Part shown: positions 11,205 through 22,659 of the stretch, piece after piece
How positions within the stretch are numbered: the first letter of the stretch is position 1
Layout: each line of letters begins with the position of its first letter
Assembly: GCA_002282445.1 (NCBI GenBank)
Contig: NCJK01000001.1
Span: 124,001 to 188,000 of the forward strand
Length of the DNA stretch: 64,000 bases
Reading direction: 5' to 3'
From: Burkholderiales bacterium 39-55-53
GTDB lineage: Bacteria; Pseudomonadota; Gammaproteobacteria; Burkholderiales; Burkholderiaceae_C
Made by a program: the position numbers and the translations under genes
The notes under the pieces: generated by a model
What the model saw: only the letters and a program-made list of their open reading frames with translations
Database searches by the model: none
Told to the model about the DNA's origin: nothing

Positions 11205-12341
11205 TTACGGGATTTGGAGGCCAGTCACGCGACCTTCGCGTGTGACCACCACATAGCGACCGCCTGCAAACACAGGCGCAGTTGCCAATTCTTCCGAGTC
11301 GAGCTTGATGCGGTTGAGCAATGCACCATCGGCCAACGACAACACATACAACCAACCACCGTTGTCGGCAATCAGCACGCCACGCGGCGTTACCAACGGT
11401 GCGCTCAAGATGCGGTATTTCAAACGCTCGGTGTCCCACAGGCGTTCGCCGTTGCTGCGGTTCAACGCTTGCACCACGCCGTTAGACATAGGCGCGATGA
11501 GGAGCGTTTCATTGCCACTCACGCCCATTTCACCCGCAGAAGGACGTGTCCATACACCTTGGCCTCGCTCGGCATTGACGCAGCCCACAGCGGCTTGGAA
11601 GGCACGCACGCACACCACATCGCCTACGCGATCATATGGCGCGACCAGGTCGACCAAGCGTTCAACGTCATTGGTGCCACGTGGCGTCGCAATGGCAGAC
11701 TCCCAGCGAATCACGCCAGTGTTGGGGTCAAGACCCGCCAAGCGGCCAGACAAACCGACCAACAAGGTATTTTTAAAAGCCAGCATCACACCCGCTTGCT
11801 TCAAGACCAAAGGCTCGCCTGGACGCTGCTGTGTCCACAACTGGCGACCTGTTGCGCCGTCAAAGGCAATAACTGAACGATCCGCCGTCAACACAAACAC
11901 ACGTGCACCAGCAACTAATGGCGCTGTGAATGACTGTGCGGGCAAGCTCTTACGCCATTGCACTTTGCCGTCACGCAGTGTGACGAGTTCGTTGTTGCGG
12001 GTGACCACAGCCAGTTGCTGGCCATCGCTGCCAACACCAGCAGAAATGGCTTGGTCAAGCTTGATACGCCACACATCTTTGCCAGTGGTGGCATCCAACA
12101 CCGCCACCACGCCTTGGCTATTGGCCAAAGCAATGCGGTCTTCTCGGGCTGACACGACCAAGGGGAAATCAACCTTGCCGATATTGGCAGTCCAATTGCT
12201 GCGCACATCTTGCAGCACGGGTACGCCCGGAATTTCAGTGGGCTTGGGTCGCGATGGGCCTGAACAGGCAACCAAAGCCACGCACGCGCTGAGCAAGCTC
12301 AGGCGCATGAAAGATGTCCAGCGAGACGGAGTTGTGTTCAC
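11205..12341 (-). CDS. bamB: outer-membrane assembly lipoprotein BamB
   Basis: BamB is the beta-propeller lipoprotein of the Bam complex that inserts beta-barrel proteins in the outer membrane. The 378-residue product has a signal sequence and lipobox L-V-A-C with the lipidated cysteine at residue 26, then about eight PQQ-type propeller repeats with recurring D-x-x-T-G-x-x-x-W signatures. The longest frame starts at a GTG that overlaps the yfgM stop (GTGA). An internal ATG at 12308 would also give a complete lipoprotein signal, so the exact start is open. It is followed by der. Confidence 0.95.
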   Translation of the reverse strand: MNTTPSRWTSFMRLSLLSACVALVACSGPSRPKPTEIPGVPVLQDVRSNWTANIGKVDFPLVVSAREDRIALANSQGVVAVLDATTGKDVWRIKLDQAISAGVGSDGQQLAVVTRNNELVTLRDGKVQWRKSLPAQSFTAPLVAGARVFVLTADRSVIAFDGATGRQLWTQQRPGEPLVLKQAGVMLAFKNTLLVGLSGRLAGLDPNTGVIRWESAIATPRGTNDVERLVDLVAPYDRVGDVVCVRAFQAAVGCVNAERGQGVWTRPSAGEMGVSGNETLLIAPMSNGVVQALNRSNGERLWDTERLKYRILSAPLVTPRGVLIADNGGWLYVLSLADGALLNRIKLDSEELATAPVFAGGRYVVVTREGRVTGLQIP

Positions 12342-13009
12342 TTTTTGGTCTCCACAGCGGTTGTGTCTTCGGGGTCTGCACCCAAAGCGGCCAATTTAAC
12401 AGCCACCAAACGGCGGTAATCGGCATTGGGCTCAAAGCCCTTCCATGCATTTTTGTAATGTTGCACAGCTTCAGCAGGTTGCGCTTGCAGCATGGCCAGG
12501 TCCCCCAAGCGATCCGACATCAACGGCGCAAAGGCTTCAGGCGTTTTGACAGTGAGCTGTTTGCGTGCTTCGTCATAGGCTTTGTCCTCCACCAACAAAG
12601 CAGCCAATCGCAACCGGGCCAAGGCTTGGTAACCCTCGTCGCTGGCTTTGTCGATCACCCACGTCAATTGTTTTTTGGCATCGGCCTTGCGGTCTTTGTC
12701 GTTGTAAACGCGCGCGGCCAACATTGCGGCCTGCTGCGCGTAGGTGGTGCTGGCAAATTTTTCTTCAATGTCGTTGACCGAGCGGTCAAGCAAAGCCAAG
12801 TCACCGTTGAGGGCCGAGCGTTCAACGGTGTCATACAACGCGGCCGATTGCGCGGCTTGCTTGCCTTGGTAAGACTGCCAGCCCATCCAAGAGGCATAGC
12901 CACCCAACACCGCAATCAGCACCCAAGTGATGAGGTCGCCCCAGCGTTTCCAAAAGTGCTTGAGTTCGTCGAGTTGTTCTTGGTCTTCTAGGTTGAGGTG
13001 CGATGACAT
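12338..13009 (-). CDS. YfgM-like TPR membrane protein
   Basis: A 223-residue protein with a short cytoplasmic N-terminus, one membrane helix (about residues 27-44) and a periplasmic helical TPR-like domain. This matches the YfgM/DUF2133 family, described in E. coli as an ancillary SecYEG/periplasmic chaperone contact and commonly encoded between hisS and bamB. The gene order here is the same. Its stop overlaps the bamB start by four bases, so translation is probably coupled. Confidence 0.88.
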   Translation of the reverse strand: MSSHLNLEDQEQLDELKHFWKRWGDLITWVLIAVLGGYASWMGWQSYQGKQAAQSAALYDTVERSALNGDLALLDRSVNDIEEKFASTTYAQQAAMLAARVYNDKDRKADAKKQLTWVIDKASDEGYQALARLRLAALLVEDKAYDEARKQLTVKTPEAFAPLMSDRLGDLAMLQAQPAEAVQHYKNAWKGFEPNADYRRLVAVKLAALGADPEDTTAVETKK

Positions 13010-13058
13010 GGTGTGAATGCTTTGACGTAAAAATTGAGCGAATTGTAGGGGGGTGCTA

Positions 13059-14387
13059 TCAAGCCTTGCCCAGCTTCATTTTGGCGGCCACACGGGCCGT
13101 GACATCAGCCAAGGGCACCGCCTCTTGCGCGCCTGCACCATCGCGCAAGGCTTTGAGGGTGACTTCGCCTCGGGCCAACTCGTCGCCGCCAAAAATGAGG
13201 GCGAAATGTGCACCGCTGCCATCGGCTTTTTTGAACTGCGATTTCATGCTGCCCATGCCCTCGCCCGCCCCTGCGTGCATTTGCACAGACACGCCTTGCG
13301 CACGCAAAGCTTGGAGCGTCTTGAACACCACAGGCAAAGCTGCTGCGTCCGGCACGATGGCGTACACGTCAGGCCCAGTGGCCTCTGGCAATGTGCCCTG
13401 CTCTTTGAGCAACTCCAGCACACGTTCCACGCCTAATGCCCAGCCTACAGCGGGTGCGGTCTTGCCGCCCACTTGCCCAATCAGGTAGTCGTAACGGCCA
13501 CCACCGCAGATGGTGCCTTGCGAGCCCAATCGATCGGTCACAAACTCAAACACAGTGAGGTTGTAGTAATCCATGCCACGCACCAAGCGTGGGTTGATGC
13601 GGTAACTCACGCCACTCGCATCCAAAATGGCTTTGACGGCATTGAAGTGAGCGAGCGAGGCTTCGCCCAAGAAGTCGATCAACTTGGGAGCGGCTTCCAC
13701 CACCGCTTGCATCGCTGGGTTCTTGGTATCCAAGATGCGCAAAGGGTTGGTGTGCAAGCGACGCTTGGCTTCTTCGTCCAACACATCGGCGTGGGCTTCT
13801 AAGTGCGCAATCAAAGCTGTGCGGTGTGCAGCACGTTCGTTAGGCTGGCCCAAGCTGTTGAGCTCCAAGCGAACGTCTTGCAAACCCAGTTCTTGCCATA
13901 ACGTGGCGGCCAACACAATGAGTTCGGCATCCACCTCAGCACCGGGAAAGCCCAAGGCCTCCGCGCCAATTTGGTGGAATTGGCGATAACGGCCGCGTTG
14001 TGGACGCTCATGACGGAACATCGGACCCATGTAGTACAGACGCTTGCCACCTTCGTACAACATGTTGTGTTCGACAACAGCACGTACCACACCGGCAGTC
14101 GCTTCGGGGCGCAAGGTGAGTTGCTCGCCGTTCAGTCGGTCTTCAAAGGAGTACATCTCCTTTTCCACAATGTCGGTCACCTCGCCCAGGCCACGCACAA
14201 ACAAAGCGGTGGGTTCAACAATGGGCGTGCGCAGGTTGCGATAGGCATGGCGCGCCATCAGGCCGCGCACTTTGTCTTCGAGCCATTCCCATTGAGCTGA
14301 GGCGGGTGGCAGCAAGTCGTTCATGCCTTTGACAGCGGTCAAGGCTTGGGCTTTGGCAGGTTTTGTTGTTTTGTTTTCTGTTGTCAC
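13059..14387 (-). CDS. hisS: histidine-tRNA ligase
   Basis: HisS charges tRNA-His. The 442-residue class II synthetase shows motif 2 ([16 protein letters not shown]), the histidine-specific motifs L-V-R-G-M-D-Y-Y and G-G-G-R-Y-D-Y-L, and a C-terminal anticodon-binding domain starting near residue 340. The N-terminal V-K-G-M-N-D-L-L-P is conserved. It lies 18 bases after ispG and 49 before yfgM. Confidence 0.97.
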   Translation of the reverse strand: MTTENKTTKPAKAQALTAVKGMNDLLPPASAQWEWLEDKVRGLMARHAYRNLRTPIVEPTALFVRGLGEVTDIVEKEMYSFEDRLNGEQLTLRPEATAGVVRAVVEHNMLYEGGKRLYYMGPMFRHERPQRGRYRQFHQIGAEALGFPGAEVDAELIVLAATLWQELGLQDVRLELNSLGQPNERAAHRTALIAHLEAHADVLDEEAKRRLHTNPLRILDTKNPAMQAVVEAAPKLIDFLGEASLAHFNAVKAILDASGVSYRINPRLVRGMDYYNLTVFEFVTDRLGSQGTICGGGRYDYLIGQVGGKTAPAVGWALGVERVLELLKEQGTLPEATGPDVYAIVPDAAALPVVFKTLQALRAQGVSVQMHAGAGEGMGSMKSQFKKADGSGAHFALIFGGDELARGEVTLKALRDGAGAQEAVPLADVTARVAAKMKLGKA

Positions 14388-14405
14388 GGTCAGGCTGCGC
14401 GGGAT

Positions 14406-15654
<1,249 letters not shown>

Positions 15655-15665
<11 letters not shown>

Positions 15666-16314
15666 CGGGCACTCCTGAAGCGCTGGCGGGCAATGCAGCA
15701 CTGGCAGCTTGCGCAGCTTGTGCTGCCACAGCGGCCGAATGCACCGTGGTCACCACCACATTGCCAGACACGTTTTCCATCGCAGGCACTGGTGCATCGG
15801 TAGAAGGCAGCGCCACAGCTGGCGTGACAGGCACTAAAACCGTACCTGCCGTTGGCTCTTCTTTGAACACCAGCAAACCATGAATTTCGGGCCAAAAACC
15901 AATCAAAAGCGCCACGCCCAAAATCGCCATCGCAGCCCAACGCAAAGGCGTGAACAAACGTGCGACCACCACAAAGCTGGACTGAGGCAAAAACGAGGGC
16001 CTGTCCAATGGAAAGTCCAGACCACGCTCGTTTTTAGCCGCGAGGCGCGACACATCTTGGCCTGGAAGCAAGGCCAACACAGGTGCAGCGTCCGTCTTCA
16101 ATTGACGGCAAACAGCCAAAGTCAAAGCACGGGCAAACATGGCGTCTGGCAAATCGTCCAAGCGGTCTGTCTCCAGCGCTTCCAATTTAGCGGGTGACAC
16201 GCGCAGTGCTTGCGCCAACACATCAAGCTTAAAACCTGCGTCTTCACGGAGCTGACGCAGCAAGGCACCCGCTGTGGTGCTGGAAGGTGTCGATGTGGTT
16301 GTTTCTTCAGTCAT
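15655..16314 (-). CDS. RodZ-like HTH membrane protein, short form
   Basis: The 219-residue protein has an N-terminal Cro/CI-like helix-turn-helix domain (about residues 15-80) of the HTH_25/RodZ type, a membrane helix near 123-143 and an Ala/Val/Thr-rich periplasmic tail. RodZ links MreB to the cell-wall elongation machinery. The folded DUF4115 domain found at the C-terminus of full-length RodZ is not recognisable; the tail ends in low-complexity Ala-rich sequence. Position between pilF and ispG is the usual place of rodZ. It ends inside the start of ispG. Confidence 0.8.
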
Positions 16315-16353
16315 CAGGCTTTAAAAGAATGAAAGATTTGTTCGATGGTTGCG

Positions 16354-16881
16354 TTAGCGCGTGACTGTTTGAGCAGCACGTTGTTTGCAAAATGCAATGG
16401 CTTTGTTGGTTTTATCTGCACTGGCATAACCCGGCTGAGACATCGCTTGTGCGAACTGGTTTTGCGCTTCAGCGAAGCGATTTTGTTCACACAAAAACCA
16501 AGCGTAGTTGTGTTGAATGGCTGCAAGTTCAGTGGAACGCACAGGCGGCATAGAAGCTAGCTGCAGCGCTTGCTCAAAACTTTGTTGTGCCAACACAGGC
16601 GCATTGGCGCGCTGGTGAATCAGCCCCAGCAAGCTATAGGCATCTGCATAGTTCGAATCAATTTGCAAAGCAGCGCGCACTTCTTGTTGCGCCACGTCGT
16701 TTTGGTTTTGTTCGAAATACGCACTCGCCAAACTCAGGCGGCGCATGGCGCGTTGGCGGGTGCTGTCGGGCTCAGCTTGTGTGAGTGTGTCGAGCTGCTT
16801 CGATGTTGAGCCGCAAGCGCTCAAGCCGCACACGTTCGCAAACAACACGCCCACAACAGTTGCCATACGCCACACGCTCAT
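16354..16881 (-). CDS. PilF/PilW-like TPR lipoprotein, short form
   Basis: A 175-residue lipoprotein with a signal sequence and lipobox L-S-A-C (Cys23), then TPR repeats from about residue 45. Its position between rlmN and rodZ and its sequence match PilF/PilW, the outer-membrane lipoprotein that assembles or stabilises the type IV pilus secretin. Family members are about 250 residues, and this one stops at roughly the fourth helix pair, so the last TPRs are absent. Only 39 bases separate its stop from rodZ, leaving no room for a hidden remainder. The start overlaps the rlmN stop by four bases. Confidence 0.75.
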   Translation of the reverse strand: MSVWRMATVVGVLFANVCGLSACGSTSKQLDTLTQAEPDSTRQRAMRRLSLASAYFEQNQNDVAQQEVRAALQIDSNYADAYSLLGLIHQRANAPVLAQQSFEQALQLASMPPVRSTELAAIQHNYAWFLCEQNRFAEAQNQFAQAMSQPGYASADKTNKAIAFCKQRAAQTVTR

Positions 16882-18008
16882 GAGGGCACCTGTGTGAGCG
16901 AAATCACGCGTTGCTTGGCCATGCGCTCGTCAACCTTGGTGCGATCTTTCACATCGCCAGCAAGCTGGCCGCACGCTGCATCAATGTCGTCCCCGCGCGT
17001 CTTGCGTACCGTGGTGATGATGCCGGCTTCGCTGAGCTGCGCTGCAAAAGCTTTGACCGTGGCGGCGTTCGAACGTGTGAGGCCCGACGCAGGAAAAGGG
17101 TTGAACGGAATGAGGTTGAACTTGCAAGGCACGCCCTCACCTAAACCGCGTTTTGGCTTGACCAAATCAATCAAGGCTTGCGCGTGTTCGGGCTGATCAT
17201 TCACACCATCCAACATGCAATATTCAAAGGTGATGAAGTCGCGCGGCGCGTGCGCCAAATAGCGGCGGCAAGCATCCATCAACTCATGCAAGGGGTATTT
17301 GCGATTAAGTGGCACCAAGTTGTCGCGCAAAGCATCGGTAGGCGCATGCAACGACACGGCCAATGCCACTGGCGCATCTAAACCTAAGCGGTCCATCATG
17401 GGCACAACGCCCGAGGTAGACACCGTCACGCGGCGGCGTGACAAGCCATAGCCGTGGTCATCCAGCATCGAGCGCAGCGCAGGCACCAAGGCGCTGTAGT
17501 TTTGCAGCGGCTCGCCCATGCCCATCATCACCACGTTGGAGATGACGCGCTCAGTCGTGTTGAACTGTTTGCGCAGCGTGTGCTCGGCAAACCACAGCTG
17601 CGACAAGATTTCACCGGTGGTGAGGTTACGGCTAAAGCCTTGATGGCCTGTGGAGCAAAAGCGGCAGCCCACAGCGCAACCGGCTTGTGACGACACGCAC
17701 AAAGTGCCTCGATCGTCTTCGGGAATGAACACGGTTTCAACAGCATTGCCGTCGCCCACATCGAACAGCCATTTGATGGTGCCGTCGGCGGAGTCGTGTC
17801 TGGAAATGGGGGTCAGTGGCTGAACCTGTGCGCAGGTTTTCAGCTTTTCGCGCAGAGACTTGGCGAGATCAGACATCTGATCAAAGTCTTGTGCGCCTTT
17901 TTGGTGGATCCACCGAAACAGCTGTGTGGCGCGAAAGCGTTTCTCGCCCAAGCGCTCACAAAAAACGGCCAATCCGTCGAGATCAAAATCAAGCAGGTTG
18001 GCCGTCAT
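16878..18008 (-). CDS. rlmN: dual-specificity 23S rRNA/tRNA methyltransferase RlmN
   Basis: RlmN is a radical SAM enzyme that methylates C2 of A2503 in 23S rRNA and A37 in some tRNAs. The CxxxCxxC cluster motif is C111, C115 and C118. The methyl-carrier cysteine region near the C-terminus ([11 protein letters not shown]) is present. Length 376 residues is normal. First gene of the block running down to purA; ndk lies 44 bases upstream on the same strand. Confidence 0.96.
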   Translation of the reverse strand: MTANLLDFDLDGLAVFCERLGEKRFRATQLFRWIHQKGAQDFDQMSDLAKSLREKLKTCAQVQPLTPISRHDSADGTIKWLFDVGDGNAVETVFIPEDDRGTLCVSSQAGCAVGCRFCSTGHQGFSRNLTTGEILSQLWFAEHTLRKQFNTTERVISNVVMMGMGEPLQNYSALVPALRSMLDDHGYGLSRRRVTVSTSGVVPMMDRLGLDAPVALAVSLHAPTDALRDNLVPLNRKYPLHELMDACRRYLAHAPRDFITFEYCMLDGVNDQPEHAQALIDLVKPKRGLGEGVPCKFNLIPFNPFPASGLTRSNAATVKAFAAQLSEAGIITTVRKTRGDDIDAACGQLAGDVKDRTKVDERMAKQRVISLTQVPS

Positions 18009-18052
18009 TTTTATTCGCCAACGCGATGGTTGCCCACCGCGTCGATTGGCTT

Positions 18053-18475
18053 TTAGTGACCGTAAACGTTCATGCCAGCGAAGAAGAAGCTGATTTCAGC
18101 AGCTGCTGTCTCTGGGCCGTCAGAACCGTGCACAGCGTTGGCATCGATGCTGTCAGCGAAGTCAGCGCGGATGGTGCCAGCAGCGGCTTCTTTAGGGTTG
18201 GTAGCACCCATCAAGTCGCGGTTTTTCAAGATAGCGCCTTCGCCTTCGAGCACTTGGATCATGACAGGGCCAGAGACCATGAAGTCAACCAAATCTTTGA
18301 AGAAAGGACGTGCTTTGTGCACAGCGTAGAACTGCTCGGCTTCGCCGCGTGACAGGTGAGCCATGCGAGCGGCCACAACTTTCAAGCCAGCAGCTTCGAA
18401 GCGTGCGTAGATTTGGCCGATGACGTTCTTAGCAACTGCGTCTGGCTTGATGATGGAGAGAGTACGTTCGGTCAT
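18053..18475 (-). CDS. ndk: nucleoside diphosphate kinase
   Basis: Ndk balances NTP and dNTP pools by transferring the gamma-phosphate through a phosphohistidine. The 140-residue protein has the T-L-S-I-I-K-P-D-A start, the nucleotide-binding region and the active-site N-A-V-H-G-S-D motif. It is the usual bacterial length. It precedes rlmN on the same strand, as in many proteobacteria. Confidence 0.97.
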   Translation of the reverse strand: MTERTLSIIKPDAVAKNVIGQIYARFEAAGLKVVAARMAHLSRGEAEQFYAVHKARPFFKDLVDFMVSGPVMIQVLEGEGAILKNRDLMGATNPKEAAAGTIRADFADSIDANAVHGSDGPETAAAEISFFFAGMNVYGH

Positions 18476-18543
18476 TTGGATTTTCCCTAGTTTGACTGTG
18501 ATTGAAACTTTTGTGCGCGATGCGCTTAGCCTGCTATTTTAAC

Positions 18544-18569
18544 CGTTTCAAGGGATTTCCCTTGAACGA
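18544..18569 (-). terminator. hairpin after rluB, weak terminator candidate
   Basis: An inverted repeat (arms 18547-18555 and 18558-18566, extendable to 18544 and 18569 with one bulge) lies between the rluB stop and ndk. On the minus strand the following bases are only partly T-rich, so termination would be weak. It could instead belong to the ndk leader or promoter region. Confidence 0.4.
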
Positions 18570-18600
18570 ACAAGCGTTTTTGGTGCATCTTCGCTGTGAT

Positions 18601-19908
18601 TTATCGGCCGCCTCTGCCACCTTGGCCGCGATTACCGCCACCTGAGCGACCACCGCCGAAACCACCACCGGCTGAGCCACCTCGGCGTGGGGCTGCGCTA
18701 GATGGGCGAGGCCCACCTACTAGGCCAGCTTTGAAGGCTTTTTGGCCGTCTTTTTTGCGTTGACGCTCCTCGGCGTAGCTGTCTGCACCGATGTAGCCCA
18801 CGGAGGTTTGCATTGGATCAGGTTGAGCCGCACGCTCAGGGGCTTTGCCGCCACGGCGACGCTCGGTACGCACCAAACGCTCTGGCCCGCTGCGCTCTTC
18901 AGCCGCACGCGGCGTAGAAGGACGTGGGCCAATGCTGTTGCCACGGCGGCGGCTGTTGGCGCGCTCACTGCGGTCATGGCGTGAAGGGCCGCTTTGCATC
19001 GGGGCTTCAGCACCTGCGGCTTCCATCAAAGCGCGAATGTCGCGCTCACCCAGCTCCACAAACGCACCGCGCTTCAAACCGCGTGGCAACACCATGGCGC
19101 CGTAGCGGATACGAATCAAGCGGCTCACGGCGTGGCCCACCGCCTCGAACATGCGACGCACTTCACGGTTGCGACCTTCAGAAATGGTCACGCGATACCA
19201 GCAGTTAGAGCCTTCGCCACCGCCCTCTTCGATCGAGCCAAATTGAGCTGGACCGTCATCCAGTTGAATGCCGGTGATGAGTTGTTCTTTTTGGTCTTTG
19301 CTGAGTTTGCCCAGCGAGCGCACCGCGTATTCGCGTTGCAAACCAAAGCGTGGGTGCATCAGCTGGTTGGCCAATTCACCCGAGCTGGTGAACAACAACA
19401 AGCCTTCGGTGTTCAAGTCCAAACGGCCCACAGATTGCCATTTGCCTTGGTACAGGCGGGGCAAGCGGCGGAACACCGTGGGGCGGTTTTGCGGATCGTC
19501 GGTCGTCACCACTTCGCCCGCAGGCTTGTGATACGCGATCACGCGCGGTGGCGGTGGCGCAATGCGCACCTTGAGCTGACGGCCGTTGACCTTGATTTGG
19601 TCACCAAATTGCACGCGTTGGCCTGTGTGGGCCACTTCGTTGTTCACGGCCACATGGCCTTCGGCAATCAGGCGCTCCATCTCGATGCGTGAGCCCAAGC
19701 CCGACTGAGCCAAGACTTTGTGCAATTTTGGAGATTCGGGTTGCGGAAGCAGCACACGCTTTTCAGGAGCGGCTTCGGCGCGGATCAGCTCGGCATCAAA
19801 CTCACCAGAAACAACATCGTCAAAGTCAAACGCCGTGTCGTCGTCATCCAAAAATTCGTCGTGTGGTTCGCTTGGCTTGCCACCCAGGTCGTGGTGTTTA
19901 GTGTTCAT
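18601..19908 (-). CDS. rluB: 23S rRNA pseudouridine synthase, RluB type
   Basis: A 435-residue RsuA/RluB-family pseudouridine synthase. It has an acidic N-terminal extension (residues 1-60), an S4 RNA-binding domain, the catalytic motif [14 protein letters not shown] and the N-R-E-V-R-R-M motif. The last 140 residues are basic and low in complexity, ending in Gly/Arg-rich repeats. RluB modifies U2605 of 23S rRNA in E. coli. The frame could extend to a TTG at 19956, but ATG 19908, overlapping the scpB stop by 11 bases, fits better. Confidence 0.9.
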   Translation of the reverse strand: MNTKHHDLGGKPSEPHDEFLDDDDTAFDFDDVVSGEFDAELIRAEAAPEKRVLLPQPESPKLHKVLAQSGLGSRIEMERLIAEGHVAVNNEVAHTGQRVQFGDQIKVNGRQLKVRIAPPPPRVIAYHKPAGEVVTTDDPQNRPTVFRRLPRLYQGKWQSVGRLDLNTEGLLLFTSSGELANQLMHPRFGLQREYAVRSLGKLSKDQKEQLITGIQLDDGPAQFGSIEEGGGEGSNCWYRVTISEGRNREVRRMFEAVGHAVSRLIRIRYGAMVLPRGLKRGAFVELGERDIRALMEAAGAEAPMQSGPSRHDRSERANSRRRGNSIGPRPSTPRAAEERSGPERLVRTERRRGGKAPERAAQPDPMQTSVGYIGADSYAEERQRKKDGQKAFKAGLVGGPRPSSAAPRRGGSAGGGFGGGRSGGGNRGQGGRGGR

Positions 19909-20638
19909 GCGTGTCGTCGCCGGTTGGGGCGGGGTCTCTGGGAGAGGAAAGTTCAAAAATAGGGGCTTCTTCGCTGAGCGCCGATGTAGCTTGTGCGGAT
20001 ACTTCAGCTGCCATTTCGCCTTCTACAGACGCAGTGGCTTCGGCAGTTTCAGCGCCTTCGAGCGCCATGTCTAATTGCAATGAAGGATCGTCTTCACCCA
20101 AACGGGCAAACGCATTGGCTTGCGCTTGGGCACTGTCGTACACAGGCAATTGGTCAAGCGAGGCCAAGCCTAAGTCGTCCAAAAACTGGCGCGTGGTGGC
20201 ATACAAAGAAGGACGGCCCACGGTTTCGCGGTGGCCAATGACTTCGACCCATCCACGGTCTTCAAGTTGTTTGATGACGAGTGAGTTCACGGTCACGCCG
20301 CGGATGTCTTCCATGTCGCCACGGGTCACAGGCTGGCGGTAGGCAATGATGGCCAAGGTTTCCATCACGGCGCGAGAGTATTTAGGGGGTTTCTCAGGGT
20401 TCAGACGGTCCAAAAACTCCCGCATTTCTGGGCGGCTTTGGAAGCGCCAACCGGTGGCCACTTGCACCAACTCAACGCCGCGCTGCGCCCAATCGAGTTG
20501 CATTTCTTCGAGCAAAGTACGAATGGTGTCTGCGCCCAAGGCGTCAGCGAACAGCACGCGCAAATCGCGAATCTGGATGGGCTGGTGAGAACAAATCAGG
20601 GCGGTCTCTAGTACGCGCTTGGCATCCACGGTGTTCAT
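19898..20638 (-). CDS. scpB: segregation and condensation protein B
   Basis: ScpB is the winged-helix kleisin-associated subunit of the SMC-ScpAB complex that organises and separates chromosomes. The 246-residue protein begins with L-E-T-A-L-I-C-S, has the two winged-helix domains up to about residue 165 (including [11 protein letters not shown] and [11 protein letters not shown]), and ends with an acidic Ala/Glu-rich tail. The scpA gene is not in this window. It overlaps rluB by 11 bases, a common pairing. Confidence 0.93.
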   Translation of the reverse strand: MNTVDAKRVLETALICSHQPIQIRDLRVLFADALGADTIRTLLEEMQLDWAQRGVELVQVATGWRFQSRPEMREFLDRLNPEKPPKYSRAVMETLAIIAYRQPVTRGDMEDIRGVTVNSLVIKQLEDRGWVEVIGHRETVGRPSLYATTRQFLDDLGLASLDQLPVYDSAQAQANAFARLGEDDPSLQLDMALEGAETAEATASVEGEMAAEVSAQATSALSEEAPIFELSSPRDPAPTGDDTHEH

Positions 20639-20702
20639 CGTGAGAGTTCCGGGTCAAGGGTCGAGGAAAAGGCCTACGAAAATTCATCTCGAGGCGGTAA
20701 GG

Positions 20703-20764
20703 GTGATGCGGGGCATCACACGAGTCAGAGCCAAAGGGCTCACCGCTTTCACAAGCGTGAGCCC
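20703..20764 (-). other. two consecutive hairpins between rluD and scpB
   Basis: Two inverted repeats fill the 147-base gap: 7-bp arms 20703-20709/20713-20719, and 20736-20748/20753-20764 (12 pairs with one bulged C, TCAC loop). On the minus strand the second follows the rluD stop by 21 bases but has only three T residues after the stem, so it is at best a weak terminator. A role in mRNA stability or scpB regulation is equally possible. Confidence 0.45.
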
Positions 20765-20785
20765 ATATTGTAACGGAGGCTGCTT

Positions 20786-21766
20786 TTAGGCGGATTCAGG
20801 CCGCTTGAGGCCCAAACCGGCCATCAGATTGACCATGTCGTCGGGCAACGGCGCTTCAAACTTGAGCGGCTCACCCGTGATGGGATGGTCAAAGCTCAGG
20901 CGGAAAGCATGCAAAGCTTGGCGATCGATACCCAAGGTCATGGGCCCCGAATAGAGCGAATCGCCCACCAACGGATGACCAAAGTGCGCCATGTGCACAC
21001 GGATTTGATGCGTGCGTCCTGTGTGCAAGGTGCATTGCACCAAACACGCTTCTTCTTGACTGCTCAAACACTCAAACGTGGTGTGGGCTTCTTTGCCTGG
21101 CAAACGCTCCAAATCGACCACTGCCATGCGCAGGCGGTTGCGGTAGTCGCGGCCAATGGCGGCCACGATGTCGCGCACAGGTGTGCCGCTCCATTTGCGG
21201 TAGGCCACGGCCAAGTATTCACGGTGCACTTCGCGCTCAGCAATCATGGCCACCAAGGCGTCCATGGCTCGGCGGCTACGCGCCACAATCATCAAACCAC
21301 TGGTGTCTTTGTCCAAGCGGTGAACGATACCCGCGCGTGGCAGCATCACCGCTTGTGGGTCCAATGCCAACAAACCATTGAGCAGCGTGCCGCTCCAGTT
21401 ACCGGGTGCGGGGTGCACGACCAAGCCTGCGGGCTTGAAGAGCACGCGCAAGTCATCGTCTTCGTAAATGACATTCAACGGGATATCTTCGGGCTTGAAG
21501 GCTTGACTTTGAGGGGTAGGCCTTAAGGTGAGCTGGTAACGCTCGCCCATACGGACCTTGGCTGAAGCCTTGCTCATCACGCGCGGTGCGGGGATGACGC
21601 AACTTACACAACCTTCGCTGAGCAGTTGCTGAGAATAGCTGCGCGAGAACTCGGGCAACAACACGGCCAACGCGCGGTCTAAGCGTTCACCGTGCAAATC
21701 GTTAGGGATCGATAGTTCGCGGGTTTCCACCTCAGGACCATCAATCAGGTCGACATGCTCGTCCAA
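20786..21766 (-). CDS. rluD: 23S rRNA pseudouridine synthase RluD
   Basis: RluD makes the pseudouridines of helix 69 in 23S rRNA. It has an S4 domain (L-D-R-A-L-A-V-L-L-P near the N-terminus) and the catalytic V-H-R-L-D-K-D-T-S-G-L motif. The frame extends to a TTG at 21835, but an AGGAGG eight bases before the TTG at 21766 makes that the likelier start and gives 326 residues, the length of E. coli RluD. It is divergent from bamD, another conserved pairing. Confidence 0.93.
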   Translation of the reverse strand: MDEHVDLIDGPEVETRELSIPNDLHGERLDRALAVLLPEFSRSYSQQLLSEGCVSCVIPAPRVMSKASAKVRMGERYQLTLRPTPQSQAFKPEDIPLNVIYEDDDLRVLFKPAGLVVHPAPGNWSGTLLNGLLALDPQAVMLPRAGIVHRLDKDTSGLMIVARSRRAMDALVAMIAEREVHREYLAVAYRKWSGTPVRDIVAAIGRDYRNRLRMAVVDLERLPGKEAHTTFECLSSQEEACLVQCTLHTGRTHQIRVHMAHFGHPLVGDSLYSGPMTLGIDRQALHAFRLSFDHPITGEPLKFEAPLPDDMVNLMAGLGLKRPESA

Positions 21767-21811
21767 TAAAACATCCTCCTGAATAGGCGTGTCGGATGGT
21801 GGCTGAGCCGA

Positions 21812-21817
21812 TAGAAT
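21812..21817 (+). promoter_or_regulatory. candidate -10 element for bamD
   Basis: TAGAAT lies 30 bases before the bamD GTG, with AAGAGG (ribosome-binding site) between them. The -35 position 17 bases upstream is poor, so this is only a candidate. It falls in the 80-base divergent gap created by the later rluD start. Confidence 0.35.
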
Positions 21818-21846
21818 GGATTTACTTTGCTTCAAGAGGTTGACCT

Positions 21847-22659
21847 GTGGTGTTACGACTCAAATTATCGACGGTGTGGATGGCTATTGGCCTGTCAACA
21901 GCTTTTCTTTTCACAGGATGTGCTGACAGCAACTACGACGCCACCAAAGATTGGAGCAATGACAAGCTCTACAACGAGGCTAAAGACGAAATGGCCGCTG
22001 GCGGCTATGACAAAGCCATTGGCATGTACGAGAAGCTCGAAGGCCGTGCAGCAGGTACCGCCTTGGCTCAACAAGCTCAATTAGACAAAGCTTGGGCTCA
22101 ATACAAAACCAACGAGCCCGTGCAAGCCGTTGCGACGCTAGATCGCTTCATCAAACTTCACCCCGCTAGTCCGGCCCTTGACTATGCGCTTTACCTCAAA
22201 GGCTTGGTGAACTTCAATGACAACCTCGGCTTGATGTCCTCCCTAGCCGAACAAGACTTGGCAGAACGTGACCCCAAACAAGCCAAAGAATCATTTGAAG
22301 CCTTTCGCGAACTGATCAATCGCTTTCCTGCCTCTAAATACTCTGAGGATGCACGCCTACGAATGGCCTTCATCAAGAACTCATTGGCGCGCTCCGATGT
22401 GCACGTGGCTCGCTTTTATTACCAGCGCGGCGCTTATGTTGCTGCCATCAATCGTGCGCAAACCACAGTGCAAGAGTTTCGCGATGTGCCTGCCGTCGAA
22501 GAAGCCTTGTTCATCATGTACCAAAGCTACGACAAGCTGAATTTGGTGCAACTGCGAGACGACACCAAGCGCGTGTTAGAGAAGTCATATCCCGCCAGCG
22601 CATTTCTTCGCGGCGAACAAGCGACGACTAAAAAGTCGTGGTGGAAGCTCTGGAAATAA
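21847..22659 (+). CDS. bamD: outer-membrane assembly lipoprotein BamD
   Basis: BamD (ComL) is the essential TPR lipoprotein of the Bam complex and contacts BamA. The 270-residue product has a signal peptide with lipobox F-T-G-C (Cys25) followed by about five TPR units. It starts at GTG 21847, seven bases after AGAGG; a second GTG directly follows. Its 3-prime end overlaps the 3-prime end of the convergent helicase gene by 32 bases, so there is no room for an intergenic terminator. BamB is encoded 9.5 kb away. Confidence 0.95.
   Translation: MVLRLKLSTVWMAIGLSTAFLFTGCADSNYDATKDWSNDKLYNEAKDEMAAGGYDKAIGMYEKLEGRAAGTALAQQAQLDKAWAQYKTNEPVQAVATLDRFIKLHPASPALDYALYLKGLVNFNDNLGLMSSLAEQDLAERDPKQAKESFEAFRELINRFPASKYSEDARLRMAFIKNSLARSDVHVARFYYQRGAYVAAINRAQTTVQEFRDVPAVEEALFIMYQSYDKLNLVQLRDDTKRVLEKSYPASAFLRGEQATTKKSWWKLWK

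Noticed and set aside
16314-16526. Other-frame open stretch over the end of the pilF-like gene, considered as a frameshifted C-terminus
   Set aside because: Its sequence has no TPR pattern and it ends directly at rodZ, so it does not supply the missing part of PilF.
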